The notes under the pieces are model-generated. The model did not search any database. It was given only the letters and a program-made list of their open reading frames with translations, and had not been told where the DNA came from. Of a stretch of DNA of 64,000 bases, positions 21,640-32,510 are shown one piece after another. Position numbers and translations under genes: made by a program. Source of the DNA: Ixodes scapularis (lineage: Eukaryota; Arthropoda; Arachnida; Ixodida; Ixodidae); the NCBI RefSeq assembly GCF_016920785.2, contig NW_024609881.1:47772710-47836709 (forward strand), read 5' to 3'. Numbering within the stretch: the stretch's first letter is position 1; each line of letters starts with the position of its first letter.

Positions 21640-22551
21640 GCACCCGACTGCCCGGCCTCAGCATGCACTTTATATTCTGCGGGCATTCGTTGCTATAGTG
21701 CCCTTGTTTCTCACATGTATGGCACCTGACTGCGCTCGATCGGTCCCATGTTCCTTTCCCAGCTGTCCTCTTATTGGATCTCTAGTCTTGTTTTGGAACA
21801 AATGGCTTCCCAGTGCTCTGCTCACGTTTTTCAGCTTTTCACGAGTCCCTCGTTTACTTTCCCCGAACCTTTCAACTAGCTGCGCCAGCTCTTTTGAACT
21901 TAGCTAGTCCTTAGTCTCGTTTTGCAGGACATACATGCACGCGTCCTCCGCCATGAGATGCTTTATTTGGTCTGAAATTATCAATTTGCACAGCTCATCA
22001 ACTGTCTCAACCTCCCTACTTCCTAAGAAATAGCCGAACATAATGTCGAGCTGGGTTGTGCACTGAGATATGACTCCATGCTCTTCTTGCGTGTTTTGTA
22101 GAATATCCATCCGCTTCTACTCTTCCGGAGTCATTTCTAGCTCTGACAGGACCAGCTCGTGCAGCTTCATGAAAGAGAGCACTCTACTGCTGGCTTGACT
22201 AGCAACCATTGCTCTGGTCTTTTTTACGAGAAACGGCAAAATGATCACTCCTTGCACTTCCTCGGGTGTCTCACAGCTATTCATCATAGTCTCAACGCTC
22301 TTAAACCATGTCGGAGCAAGGGCTCCAGACTCCGGCATCGGCGCGGGGACGGCGCAAAGTTCTTTCACGAGCTCTCCCGTTTTTGTCCAGTTCCTCGAAC
22401 CCTTTTCACTCCTGCCCTGAATCTGGGCCACCTCTACTTTCTCAATTTTGAGTTGGAGTTTAAGAATTTCAAGTGTCATAGCTGGCGACGTGCTGCCTAC
22501 TCCATTTTGCCGTACCGGAAGAAAAAAGAAATTTTTCACTATTTGAGTCAA
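21640..22551 (-). pseudogene. gag of Gypsy element 1
   Basis: The N-terminal part (22117-22551) has a coiled coil near LEILKLQLKIEKVEVAQI and a capsid start with TWFKSVETMMNSCETPEEVQ. An in-frame TAG near 22114 separates it from the next part (21904-22110, with YFLGSREVETVDELCKLIIS). Another stop follows at about 21902, and a frame change precedes a zinc knuckle, CHTCEKQGHYSNEC, at 21683-21724. The layout matches the gag of Gypsy element 2. Confidence 0.8.
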
Positions 22552-22869
22552 GATTACTGTCTGCCCTTAAAAAGCCGCCCTTAGCCCCTGATCTTGTGCC
22601 CTTCGACATTGTGAGCCTCGGAGAAAACAACCTTGGGTCCTACCTGGAAATGAGGGTCCTGCTGTGCCGTCACAGTTCCCCAAGGCGTCCCTGTGGCTCC
22701 ACTGCGATGCCTGTGCCTCCTGCGCACTTTCTGGAAAATCGTTCTGGACCCGTAGGTGTTTGAGGTCTTTCCTTTGACTTTCTTGTTGTTGATGGCCGAC
22801 AGCGTCGGCCTGTTTTCTTGCCTTGAAATCTAGTCGAAGGTGTTAACAGCAGCAGCGGGTGCTGCTTCA

Positions 22870-23285
22870 CTGTTGAGCCTTGGCTCTCGCCGCCTCCCTC
22901 TTGGGTATTGTGCGATGGACGGTGCAGCAGGTCGTCCTGGCTTCACATGCGGCTCCTGCCACCAAGCTCGCTTGTGCTGCTTCCTCCCGCCAGTCTTGAG
23001 CCCTTGGCTCTCGGAGCCTCTGGCTTGGATGTCACTCCGCACGCGACGCAGCATGCTATGGCTCCTCCGTCTTCGTGTTCCGGCAGTAGCGGGGCTCACC
23101 CACAGCTGATGTTGTGGCGTTCTTCACAAGTCTTTTGACTCCCGGAGCCTCTTGCTGGGATGCCACTCTGTTAGCACATGTCGGAACAGGCTATTGCAGA
23201 CAGCCTTTTCACTGAGATATTGGCGGGGCTCACCATCAGTTAATGTTGTGGCGTTCTTCTCGCAACCTGTCGCAGAAAGTCAGCG
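22870..23285 (-). repeat. Tandem repeats in the leader of Gypsy element 1
   Basis: Two good units of about 132 bases are aligned by GCGGGGCTCACC and TGTTGTGGCGTTCTTC (near 23090 and 23224), with a weaker third trace near 22875. They lie between the primer-binding site and gag. Confidence 0.65.
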
Positions 23286-23305
23286 GGATCCTGTCGACTG
23301 CGCCA
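23286..23305 (-). promoter_or_regulatory. Primer-binding site of Gypsy element 1
   Basis: On the minus strand the text directly after the 5' LTR reads TGGCGCAGTCGACAGGATCC. It would pair with the 3' end of a tRNA ending TCGACTGCGCCA, which resembles tRNA-Ser; that tRNA identity is from memory of related tRNAs. Confidence 0.75.
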
Positions 23306-24134
23306 GTCAAACCTCCTGGTATGGGGGTGGAGTCCTGATCCGGAAAATGCTCGCCCGTGAAAAGCCCTTGGGAAGGATAAAAAAACAACTAAAAGCTGTT
23401 TGATACCATTCAACACATTACGGCATTGGTTGGCTTTACAGTGGCCAGTGTGGCCACTTTATTACAAAACAAAACAGGAACTCAACAGCTCAACAGTGAG
23501 TTAAAATCCCCAAATTAAACCCCATACTTTTATCCCCAGTTTCCCAAAATCGAATTGAATCCAATCCTTGAGAATCCTCTCGGCACTCTTTTTGTAGACT
23601 TTTAGGGGCCTCTTTTCTCTTCAGGGACCGACCAATTCTTTCAAATTCCACCACTCCCCACGTGGTCCACCGTTACCCAATGGTCGGCGAGCTGTAAGCC
23701 TGGCACTCGAACCGCCAAAAGCAGATTCCTTCTAGAGTCATTGCCTGCATTTTCCCCAGTCTGGCTGGTGCCAACAGCTAAATCATCACATCGGGCAAAA
23801 AGCGACAATTTGACACTAAGTGGCGAAACCCTCTATACTCAGGCGCACTCGGTTAAAAGCCACAAGCAGCTCCAAGCGCGGGCTCTCTCGGGGATCTGTC
23901 CATGCAGCCTCCCGAAACCCGAGACATTTCTTAACGACTGCGGTGGAAGCTCTCCCACCTCGCAGCCGCTATGCCCCTGCAAACGATCCGTCCGAAACGC
24001 CGACACCAACATAAAAAGATAGAAAAAAAAAAAAAAAAAAAAAAAAACAAACAATCCCGACTCAACTATAGAAAGATCAACTTTTCTAAAAAAAAAGACC
24101 TTAATTAAGATACAGGATTTCTACAGATGTAACA
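23305..24134 (-). repeat. 5' LTR of Gypsy element 1 (intact)
   Basis: On the minus strand it begins TGTTACATCTG and ends GGAGGTTTGACT. It has the uninterrupted sequence GTGAGTTAAAATCCCC that shows the empty target of the inner Kolobok. A poly-A run lies near 24021-24047. Confidence 0.85.
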
Positions 24135-25252
24135 GGGGCTGTGAAACGTTTTTCTAAGTTGAGAGCTTGGAATCCTTCTCCTTTATTACATAACTCACAA
24201 TCATTAGTTTTGTTTACAACTGCAAAATCATTCATTTACAAGTACAAAAAAGTCAGTTTTGGTTTCCTGGGAAGCTACCTTCTCAGTTATGGTAACACAT
24301 CACGATAGGTAATTCTTGTTGTCTGCGGAAGATGGGAACATAGACCAGACTCTATGGGCGAAGCCAGTGATTCGGATATTGCTCCAACAGTGGTGCCATG
24401 ATGACGTCACGCACGCAAGTGAATGGATGACATTCCACGTCTGATATTATGCTCAGATAATTGTGAGATGGCTGGCATCATTGACCTCTAGTCACTCTAG
24501 CGTCGCCTATTACGCAGCGGTCGGCTTTCAGGTTTTGACCCGTACGCCAATGCCTTATGTTGTTTGTGCTGCCGTTTGTCGGATTACATAAGAGAGTTTG
24601 TGAGGGAATCGTCTGCATCTTGGATTGGTCAGGTCATGTCCTGATACAATAGTAAAATGACGAGCTGCGAGTATGTTCTAGCTGCGACCAGAAAAGTGCT
24701 AATATGCTCGCAGAAAAAGGATGAGAAGGCTGGAACTATAAGTGAAACAAATGTATTCCTGAGGATCGGCATCTCAAGCTACTGTTGAGGAAGATGGTGG
24801 TAAAGGAAGATTGATGGAAAGCTCACGATTGCTGGTCGTAGGAAATACTGGAATCCGTCCTATGGCTGAACTCCAAAAAATAAACGGCTCGAAAATGGAT
24901 GTGCTGATGGTCAAGAGATGATGCGCGCTCGTCCTTCATACCTTCTGATTTCGCAAATTTTTTAATTCGAATCCTTTTGGGGTTGTAAATTTTTTATTGC
25001 TTAACTTTATATTTTTATTATAATTGAATTCAAAATCAGGTTCTACAAAGAATGCTAGCCGTGGCAGGGCAAGCAGCATAGTTACCATGGTTACCAAACG
25101 ACAGAAGACCTCAATGTGTTTGAAGTCGAAAATGCATTGTGACCTCGTGATGTAATAGCGTACGATTAATACAAGAATGCCAATAAATAACTCAATGTCT
25201 TTATCACTCAATTTATTATTTGACAAATAAATTGGAATATTGTTTCATCCTT
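24135..25252. mobile_element. Main body of the outer Kolobok copy
   Basis: Its first 600 bases track the left end of the inner Kolobok, including GTTGTCTGCGGAAGATGG and the ATG of the candidate second gene, here with an early stop. Its last 200 bases track the right end (TTACCATGGTTACCAAACGAC against TTACCATGGCTACCAGGCGAC). It has no transposase. Confidence 0.75.
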
Positions 25253-25343
25253 TTACTTAGCTGGGTGGTCTCATTTAGATTCAGGCCGTGAGGCACATTC
25301 ATATTTTTTTTTAAATTTTCGTCATATTTTTATTTGTAATAGC

Positions 25344-25918
25344 CAGACTTTTGCTTACCAAGTTATAAGTGACTGATTACTTGTAATCAATACATTTTAT
25401 TGTAACTTCAATTTCTTTTTCTGCAGTAACATTTGCAGTAATTCATTTACTATTTTTTATAACCAATTACAAGTAATCAATTATATGTTTCTGAAAGAGC
25501 TAAAATCATTGAGTTGTTTTTTTTTTTACGTAAAACATCGCTCTGTCTGCCCGTGCGTCACCCGTCTATGTTGCACCAACGTTGAACACTTTTTTTTACC
25601 CCTAAACAACTAAAAAATGATACCAAAATACCAGAAGGATTGGAATGTCAATGGGCTCCGTGACGTTTTGACTGTCGAGCTGCCTAGAGTGCCTCGTTTC
25701 ATATGTACGGGTTGTTATGATCTGGGTTTGACGAGGCAGGCATTTTTGATTTCATAATAAAAAATGAAGAAGGTAATGTGAAACATAATAAATTACTTTC
25801 TGTTAAGTTTTTAATTACTTTTTTGATGCAGTGACTGATTACTGTAATCAGTTACATTTTTCAATAAAGTAATTGTAATTGTAATCGGTTGCTTTTTTCA
25901 GTAACGCATACAAGACTG
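25344..25918. mobile_element. hAT-like MITE with GTAATC-rich ends
   Basis: The ends are CAGACTTTTGCTTACC and, inverted, CAGTCTTGTATGCGTTAC. A perfect 8-bp duplication, GTAATAGC, lies at 25336-25343 and 25919-25926. The interior carries many GTAATCA and TGATTAC units. Length 575 bases and no coding region fit a nonautonomous hAT element. Confidence 0.9.
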
Positions 25919-25999
25919 GTAATAGCACATAGTACAGTAGTACTCTCTTCCTTAGCGAAACAAGGGTATACTTAAAATATATATCAAATAATTTGAATA

Positions 26000-27261
26000 C
26001 ACATATTTATTTGACATGGTGGGTGTAACAGCTTCAAAAAATGAAAACAATGAAAGGAACAGACACGACAGAACAACAGCTGTACTCGCAACTGAAATGT
26101 TTTATATGGAAAGGAAAAGAGAACACATACGTCAGTTTCAGATAACAGTGTGTAATCAAACAATACGCTCTCCACGAGGCACGTGTCATCAAAACAGGTT
26201 TACTAGACTCAACTTATGCCAGTCATGGTCTGGCGCAAAAAGGACAGCTCCTTATAACATAAGGCAACCGACGGCTCACTCACACATCTTTCTCTGAGCC
26301 ACAAAATATAAAAAGCCTCAATAATTTTGCGAGTGGCCCTCTCTCTCTGTCTCCCTTCAACCGTCACCTCATCAAAGGCCGGCTGACACATGCAGTCTTT
26401 GCGATGCAAAGGAAGGAGTCCCCCCACCGTGGCCCTCAGCTAGTAAGCATGCTCCCGGAGCCTATCGTTAAGGCACCTCCCTGTCTGGCCTATGTAGAAT
26501 TTACCCTATGACATTGGTATCTTGTACACCACACTCGAGACACATGACACAAAAGGTTTTGCGTGTCTTTTGGTACACTTCGCCTTCATCCAATTATCGG
26601 CTCTGGCGGCCACCCTTGCACAAATCTGGCTCATTTTTGGGGGGCCGAGAACACTACTGGGACTCGATACCGGCCTCCAACTTGTTTAAGGTTGTGGGAG
26701 ACACGGTGGATGTAGGGGACCACCACCTGTTGCTTTTTGTGGACGTCGGCCTCACCCTCTCTATCCCTTTTGCCTTCTTCAGTAGGGCACTTGCCACCTC
26801 CATCAAAACCGCTGATGGGTACCCCTGACGCCCTCAGTTTCTTAACCTGCGCCAAGAAACTGTCAGTCATCATGTGAACACATGACATCCCGTGAGCAGA
26901 GCGGAGACAGGAAACTGCTATGCCCCTCTTCATCAGCTTGGAGTGGGATGATCTTTAGTCCAATATCGCCTTCCTTGACTTCGGGCTGAAGGACCAGCAT
27001 ACCTGTGTGTCCTCGAGACACAGCGCCAGATCCAGAAAATGGAGAACCTTTTCCTTCGGTTCTTCAAACGTAAACCTAAGTTCCCCACCACTCTCACCGA
27101 AAGCACGTAAGACATTAGCTTGCGTCGCCTCTCCATCCACTTTGCCAGACACGTCCCAAAAATCGTCCACATACCGAAACACCTTTTTCACTTTGGAATC
27201 TCTCGGAGCAACATCGATTGCACTGTCCACAACACCGAGGAAAATGTCCGCATTAATATAG
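26000..27261 (-). mobile_element. Penelope-like element A (partial)
   Basis: Reading on the minus strand, a reverse-transcriptase C-terminal part is followed by a linker, a GIY-YIG nuclease and a 3' UTR that includes GACACGACAGAACAACAG-type text near 26060. It starts abruptly at 27261 against the truncated end of element B. Several stops and frame changes make it inactive. Confidence 0.8.
26209..27230 (-). pseudogene. Penelope-like RT and GIY-YIG endonuclease, element A
   Basis: Residues FRYVDDFWDVSG hold the YVDD-type catalytic motif of the reverse transcriptase. Then come KVLHFLDLALCLE and VCWSFSP, typical of the Penelope thumb region. The linker has YIHRVSHNLK. The nuclease reads FYIGQTGRCLNDRLREH, with the conserved Tyr-Ile-Gly and Arg, and a C-terminal CVSEPSVALCYKELSFL. 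The open frames are separated by stops near 26500-26520 and 26830. Confidence 0.78.
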
Positions 27262-28573
27262 TTTTAATCGATATTAAACAGCGTAGGGACACGTACAGAG
27301 TAGAAGACGGAAGACCAACTCTTTCAAAGGCTGGAATACATCCGCTATTGCGGCATTGCGCACCAAGGTGCCCCGACAGAACCTGTGACACATTGTACAG
27401 TTGCCTTCTTAACCGCTCATTATTGCGGCATCCTGTCTGCCCTATGTATTTGCGGTCGCACGAAAAGGCGATAGAATACCCCACTTCCACAACACATGAT
27501 ACACGCTGGTTTTGGTGTTTCTTAGTGCATAACTGTTTTTCTCCCACATCGAAATTCACTTTTTTGCGCCGGAGTTGAGAAGACCACATGAACGCCAACT
27601 CGACGTCCCATTTTCTTCAAATGATGAGAAACCTTGTGTAGGTACGGTAAATCCGGATATATTTCTGTTTTTTGTGTAAGCTTCCTCATCGCTCTCGATG
27701 CATCTTCTCTTCAGTAGAGCTTCTGCGACCGCAGTCAGGAGGTGCGATGGGTAGCCTGCGACCATGAGTCTTAATACATGATTTGTAATGCTGTTCTTGA
27801 TCAAGTGGAAGCAGGATTTATGTAGAGCATTCTTACAACAAATGTTGATGGTTCCCCTTTTCACCAGTTTAGAATGGGCTGATGAGAACAGTAGGAGGGG
27901 CTTGTTGCCTCTTGGTTTATAAAGCCAGCACATATGTGAGGAATGGCAGTGGAGCCTGAGGTCCAGATATCTTATGGAGGAACCGTTCACCGATAATTTG
28001 TGCATGAGAATGAGCGGTTCCAGGCATACACTAAAAGTGGCCAGAACACCAGAAATTTCATCATCAAAACGCTGTGAGTCCCAGTCTAAAAGTACTACAA
28101 AGTCACCTACAGACCCAAAATATCTTCTTTTGCCCTGGAGCCTTCAAGATTCTTAGATAAAATTCTGTCAAAAAACGTGAGGTAGATGTTGCTTAACACG
28201 GGAGCTAAGCAAAATTTGATACAGACGCCGTGCCATTCCTCTAAATGAAAGTCTCTAAATTCCAAGTAGAAAATGTCAACTTCAAGTAAAAGGTTAGAAG
28301 CTCTAGAAGCTCTAAGAAGTGGGTGTATCTCAAAACGTCCCATTCGCATTTGAACCTTGCACACTTCGACCCATTCTCATTTGGTCCTTCTCGTTTGAAC
28401 CTTCTCATAAGCTCCGAATCGTGTTTTTTCGCAACTGGACCCATTCTCATTTCGCCCGTTCGCGCTACGACCGAATGGCACTAGTTCGGCATGCTTCTAA
28501 CGTCGCTATGTCTTCGCGGCTTTGTTGATGAGCCTTACCTTGCTTGGACCCCCAACATACCATCAGATATATG

Positions 28574-29405
28574 TAGGGTGTGTATTTTCCGGTTTTAACC
28601 GAAAAACACCGATAAACATCCGTCGGTGACGAAAATATAAAATCGGTTAAAACCGAAAAACACCGGTGGTTGGATATTTTCGCCCTGGTTAAAACCGAAA
28701 AACACCGGTCGTTGCTAGTTTCCGACCTAGCGAAACCCTTTCCCCGTAGAGGTTCGTCAAACGTGTTATCTCGTGGATCCTGCATTCTTCCAGTGTTTAT
28801 ACATGGCTTGCAGGTAGCGTCAGTCCGCCCTCCTTTCTGGGGGTCAAGAGCGTCTAGTGAACGCAGTGGAAGCTAAGCTCTCATACGCCTTTCCCCTATT
28901 GTGTCTCCCATGGCCCCCTTTTGTGGAAAAATTAACACATTGGAAAGTAGGCTCTCGCGTGCCTTTTCCTCATTGTGTCTGGCCAAGTGATGTCGGTGAA
29001 AGCCATGTATTCAGAGGTTGCTGTGGTTCCTGGAAGACACTGCCAACGTCCGTGTCGTACAGGAGAGTGCGTTTTCATAATTGCGGGTTGCGAACCGCAA
29101 GGAACGTGCTGCCATGACGGCAGCACGTTCCTTGCGTGTAGATGCAAGCATGAAAGTATGCTTGCATCTACTATAATAACCAAGTGTGAGAAATAGTTGC
29201 TTCCTAGAGAAGAAGTGTATGAACTATGTGAATAAAACTGGAACTCTCTGCCTGTGATCAATCGCTTTTTTTCACCGATATTCACCGATTTTAGCCTCGT
29301 CGTGAGACGTTCCACCGAAATACACCGGTGTTTTGAAAATAAATAAACACCGAAAAACATCCGCCGATTTTTCTCACAAATAAACACCGGAAAGTACACA
29401 CCCTA
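28574..29405. mobile_element. hAT-like MITE nested in the previous element
   Basis: Ends are TAGGGTGTGTATTTTCCGG and the imperfect inverse CCGGAAAGTACACACCCTA. The 8-bp duplication GATATATG is perfect at 28566-28573 and 29406-29413. Subterminal arrays repeat CGGTGTTTTTCGGTTTTAAC. Three hairpins lie at 29081-29171. No coding region. Confidence 0.9.
29081..29171. repeat. Three consecutive hairpins
   Basis: The first (29081-29100) has 6-bp arms TTGCGG/CCGCAA. The second (29097-29135) has perfect 17-bp arms starting GCAAGGAACGTGCTGCC with a 5-base loop. The third (29138-29171) has perfect 14-bp arms GTAGATGCAAGCAT with a 6-base loop. Confidence 0.9.
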
Positions 29406-30011
29406 GATATATGTCATGTGTACACACTGATAATCGTACATTGACGTCTGCGTCCCTTCTTCTAAGCAAATAAGAAAAAAAAAAAGCGATGAACATTTAA
29501 TTTGGAAACTGTTTGAACAGATATATAGCACACATAATAGCAGTGGTTCTCAACCATTGATGTTTCGCGGACCCCTTGTAGAAAGGCGGAGATGATGGAA
29601 GACTCGTTCGGGGTGAGGGGAATAGAAAGGTATAGGTTATCATAATAATTATTTAATAAATGGATATAACTAAGTGCTAGTGTGAAATAGACTTATCTCA
29701 TTGGTATACACATGAGAGTACTCTCCTGAAAATTGGAACGTTTCTTCTCAACGTGAAGAAAGACAACTAATATTGCTGTGCCTGACGAATGAGACAGGGC
29801 TTCGCAGACCCCTAGTACCACTGCATTATAAAAGTGGTGGCGTTGTCCCAAGTCGAGAGACCTCAAACAACGTGACATTTCGGAATGTGATCTGGCTGCG
29901 ATAAATAGTGTGTCTGTTTTATTGTCAGCTAGTAGCTTTTTATGACGACCTCGACGCACTGCTAAAATCTTTAGCAACAAGTATGCCTGTAGCGTGGCGC
30001 GCGCGGGCGCG

Positions 30012-30049
30012 AACACACGCACACACACACACACACACGCACACACAAA
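30012..30049. repeat. (CA)n microsatellite
   Basis: An imperfect AC repeat interrupted by two CG-containing units. Confidence 0.9.
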
Positions 30050-30490
30050 TTATATCAATGTATATCCTAAAAAACGATTTTGGTATAGAAAGAGTCAAGT
30101 GCGACGGGTCAAAGCTTTTTTGAAAAGGGCGAAACAAGAACGGGCCCAAATGAGGAGGGTTGGAATGCGAAAGACGAAACGGGAAAGGACCAAATGCGAC
30201 AGGTCCAAGAGAGAACATCTTTTTTGAGAATGGTTGTTTTGAGAAGGGCCAAGTGAGAAGGTCGAAACGAGAACGGGCTCAAATGATAACCACCCCTAAG
30301 AAGTCACTCACCCCTAGACCTTACTCATTTTGAAAAGCCACGTATCCGTAGTCGTCAATACAGTCTTCAACACACACTAAAAGCTCCGAGTGCGGGATCC
30401 AATAGTAGAGATCCTTAATGTCTACGGAACAGGCCGTAACGCTTTGTCCGAGCATCTTTTCAGAAAGTCTATTATCTGTTGCAAGTTTTT

Positions 30491-30874
30491 TTACCTGAAA
30501 GAGATCAATTGATTAAACATTCACTTTTGTTTGTAAGAATACGGTCACTGCTTCTTGCCAGGTTCCATTTTCCTATACTATTGCACGTAATGACGCGGCG
30601 AGCGACGGTGGAAAAATTTGTCGCTGACTCTCGTCGCTGACGCTCGTCTGCTTGCTAAATCGCTTATGCGGTTGAGCTATTTGCTTTGGTAGTCAAGGTA
30701 GATATTCTTAATTCATTCAATCAAGTTTTGTCTTGCGTGCCGTGCGCATGAGTGGCGCTGGACTTTGCTTTTCGCAGCTGGATTGATATACAGTGATGGT
30801 AGGCATATCCCCCATATTTGTGCATTTGTAGAACATCAACTAATATGCTTGCAATTGGTTATGTTTGCGCCGGC
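30491..30874. other. Short unassigned stretch
   Basis: No gene. At 30590-30672 the text GCGAGCGACGG and CTAAATCGCTTATGCGG resembles the arms of the large palindrome at 54-55 kb, so a fragment of that family may be present. Confidence 0.35.
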
Positions 30875-31403
30875 AGAATGATGCCTTTGCTAACGCCGTA
30901 GTATACGCCTTTGCTAACGCCGTAGTATACTCACCGATCGAAGTGAGGGATGCTGCTCGCTGTGTTGTCCGAAAGCAAATCGCTTCCCCGGCTATCTGGA
31001 CGAGGGCCTGGCTCACAATGTTTATAATTCGTCAGGTATTTGCCTGGCCCAAGTGGCCCACCTTGCCTACCACATACTGAAAGCTGCCGCTTGCATAAAA
31101 GCGTAGTGCCACCAACACTTGAACGTCGACCGGCAGTGCGCAACTCCGCTTTGTCGGCCAGCTAAGGGTTGAGCGATCACATCGCACAGCGGAAGCACCA
31201 CCTCCTTTGGTAGGCGGTAATATCGCTTCAAAATGCGCTCTGGCACTTCGTGCACTGTGATCCGAGGGCGGAACAACTGCACGCACCTCTAAGTCCTTTG
31301 ACCGGCGAGGCGAAGCAGCCAACCGACGTACATAGTTATGTTGGAAGAAAAAGTTTGTAAGACAGCCCGGAGGCATTGTGGAATTTCTTCGTAAACTATG
31401 CAA
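30875..31403 (-). pseudogene. PIF/Harbinger transposase N-terminal exon
   Basis: Two overlapping minus frames together give the helical N-terminal part of a HARBI1-type transposase: RYYRLPKEVVLPLCDVIAQP, then ALPVDVQVLVALRFYASGSF and a short GKVGHLGQ-like segment. They are in different frames, so at least one frameshift lies near 31140. The segment continues toward 30890, where a 24-base unit, GCCTTTGCTAACGCCGTAGT plus four more bases, is duplicated in tandem (30889 and 30913). The catalytic DDE part is missing. Confidence 0.65.
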
Positions 31404-32510
31404 AAGTTAGGGCAATTTCGTTTTGTGAATTTGGATTTGTTTTGAGGTTTTGTCGTACATACATTTTTGTTTATAAGTTTGCTTCGTGAATCTTGCCTCA
31501 GCTCTGCACAGCGTAACTGGGATAATGAAATTAGTTGGATTTCAGTACAGATAAAAAAATAAAGGAGACAAATGTTTAAAACTTTTTCATGCATGATTTA
31601 GCAAGACAAACATAAAGGTGGTTGTATACATATGTATCATGTTTTTCCATTTCTGATCCTGAGTTTGCTTTTGCCTAATTTTAATTTTAGTAACAAGTTG
31701 TGTGTACCTGAATTAAACCATAAAAATCTTAGAATGTCCTCACAAAAATATTCCGTTGATACCAATAAAATTTTATTTGCAGAAGATGGGGAGCTGTGAA
31801 ACAGGCAACTGAGCTTTCACTTTTTCTACAATATTCGGTTGATTTCTTTTAGTTCACCTTTTGGACTAATATGCACATTTAAAATTGATTGAAATTGAGA
31901 CCAATATTTTTGTCGATATCCACTTGTATCACGCAGGACTTGCATGTTGGAACAGGCTAAACCTTTTTTATAATGATGTTCCTAATGCGGTACATTTCAA
32001 AATAAAATGTATTTTCACGTTAGACGAGCTAGACTGTTGTCACAGTTTTCCCCACCTGGAGGTTAGAGGCACGATTCCTCCTTAACAGTTTGCCTGCCGA
32101 CCCTCTACAACAACTGTGAACAACATTTATTTTTGCTAAGGCCGGTCAGCCTGCGCGGTTTGCGCATCTGTCCAAGTCGGGGAAGGAAGCAATGAGCCCA
32201 GGTGGACAGGAATGGTTCAGACAAGAAACAATATATTTACTTAGAAAAAAAAATGGAAATATAGATTTCAAGGTTTGGCGCATAGGCAAACGATTGCAGC
32301 AAAAAGAAAACCCCAATGTTCCACATGGAACTTCACTCAATATTAAAATCAAAACAAACAATAAAGAAAACGGTCGGCGCACTACAGCAACCTCAGGGTT
32401 GTAAGACAACCTACACAACGATTAGGAAGTCTGAGCAGGCGGCGCGCGGGCGCCGTCTCGCCTTTCCATGCACAGTGTGGCTCAAGTGCTGATGCGGGTG
32501 GCGGAGTCTG
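31404..32510. other. Unassigned AT-rich sequence
   Basis: No gene or boundary can be supported between the Harbinger exon and the gag fragment. Confidence 0.35.

Larger units (their letters stand above)
8453..24134 (-). mobile_element. Gypsy-type LTR retrotransposon 1 (gag-retaining, split by Kolobok)
   Basis: This element is read right to left: 5' LTR 23305-24134, primer-binding site just left of it, a tandem-repeat leader, gag, a small RNase H piece, a purine tract, and the 3' LTR in two parts (8453-8643 and 20310-20906). Flanks GGGG (8449-8452 and 24135-24138) form a 4- to 5-bp target duplication inside the tip of the outer Kolobok. Without the 11.67-kb inner insertion the element is about 4.0 kb. 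Reverse transcriptase and integrase are not visible, so it could move only with helper enzymes. Confidence 0.85.
8448..25252. mobile_element. Outer Kolobok copy, decayed and split by a Gypsy element
   Basis: Its left tip is only AGGGG at 8448-8452, preceded by the target TTAA at 8444-8447. The rest resumes at 24135-24138 with GGGG and reads CTGTGAAACG onward, closely matching the left end of the inner Kolobok (8644 onward) for several hundred bases. The right end (about 25050-25252) matches the right end of the inner copy and finishes GTTTCATCCTTTT, a damaged form of GTTTCATGACCCCTTT. The transposase exons are missing: the copy is about 1.1 kb once the insertion is removed. The right-hand TTAA is imperfect, so the right boundary is approximate. 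Confidence 0.75.
28321..30296. mobile_element. hAT-like element inside Penelope element B
   Basis: A perfect 8-bp duplication, TAAGAAGT, lies at 28313-28320 and 30297-30304. Ends are GGGTGTATCTCAAAACG and, inverted, GGGGTGGTTATCATTTGAG. The subterminal text repeats CATTTG and CCATTCTCATTT-type units on the left and their inverse on the right. It has no transposase. It contains another hAT-like element and a CA microsatellite. Confidence 0.85.
27270..30490 (-). mobile_element. Penelope-like element B, split by a hAT-like element
   Basis: The N-side RT segment is at 30305-30490 (ACSVDIKDLYYWIPHSELL). The protein resumes at 28107-28312 (LAPVLSNIYLTFFDRILS) after the insertion at 28321-30296. 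The RT thumb (about 27800-28005) reads CWLYKPRGNKPLLLFSSAHS. The GIY-YIG nuclease at 27275-27598 reads YSIAFSCDRKYIGQTG. The nuclease end is cut where element A begins, so A and B are arranged head to tail. Confidence 0.8.
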
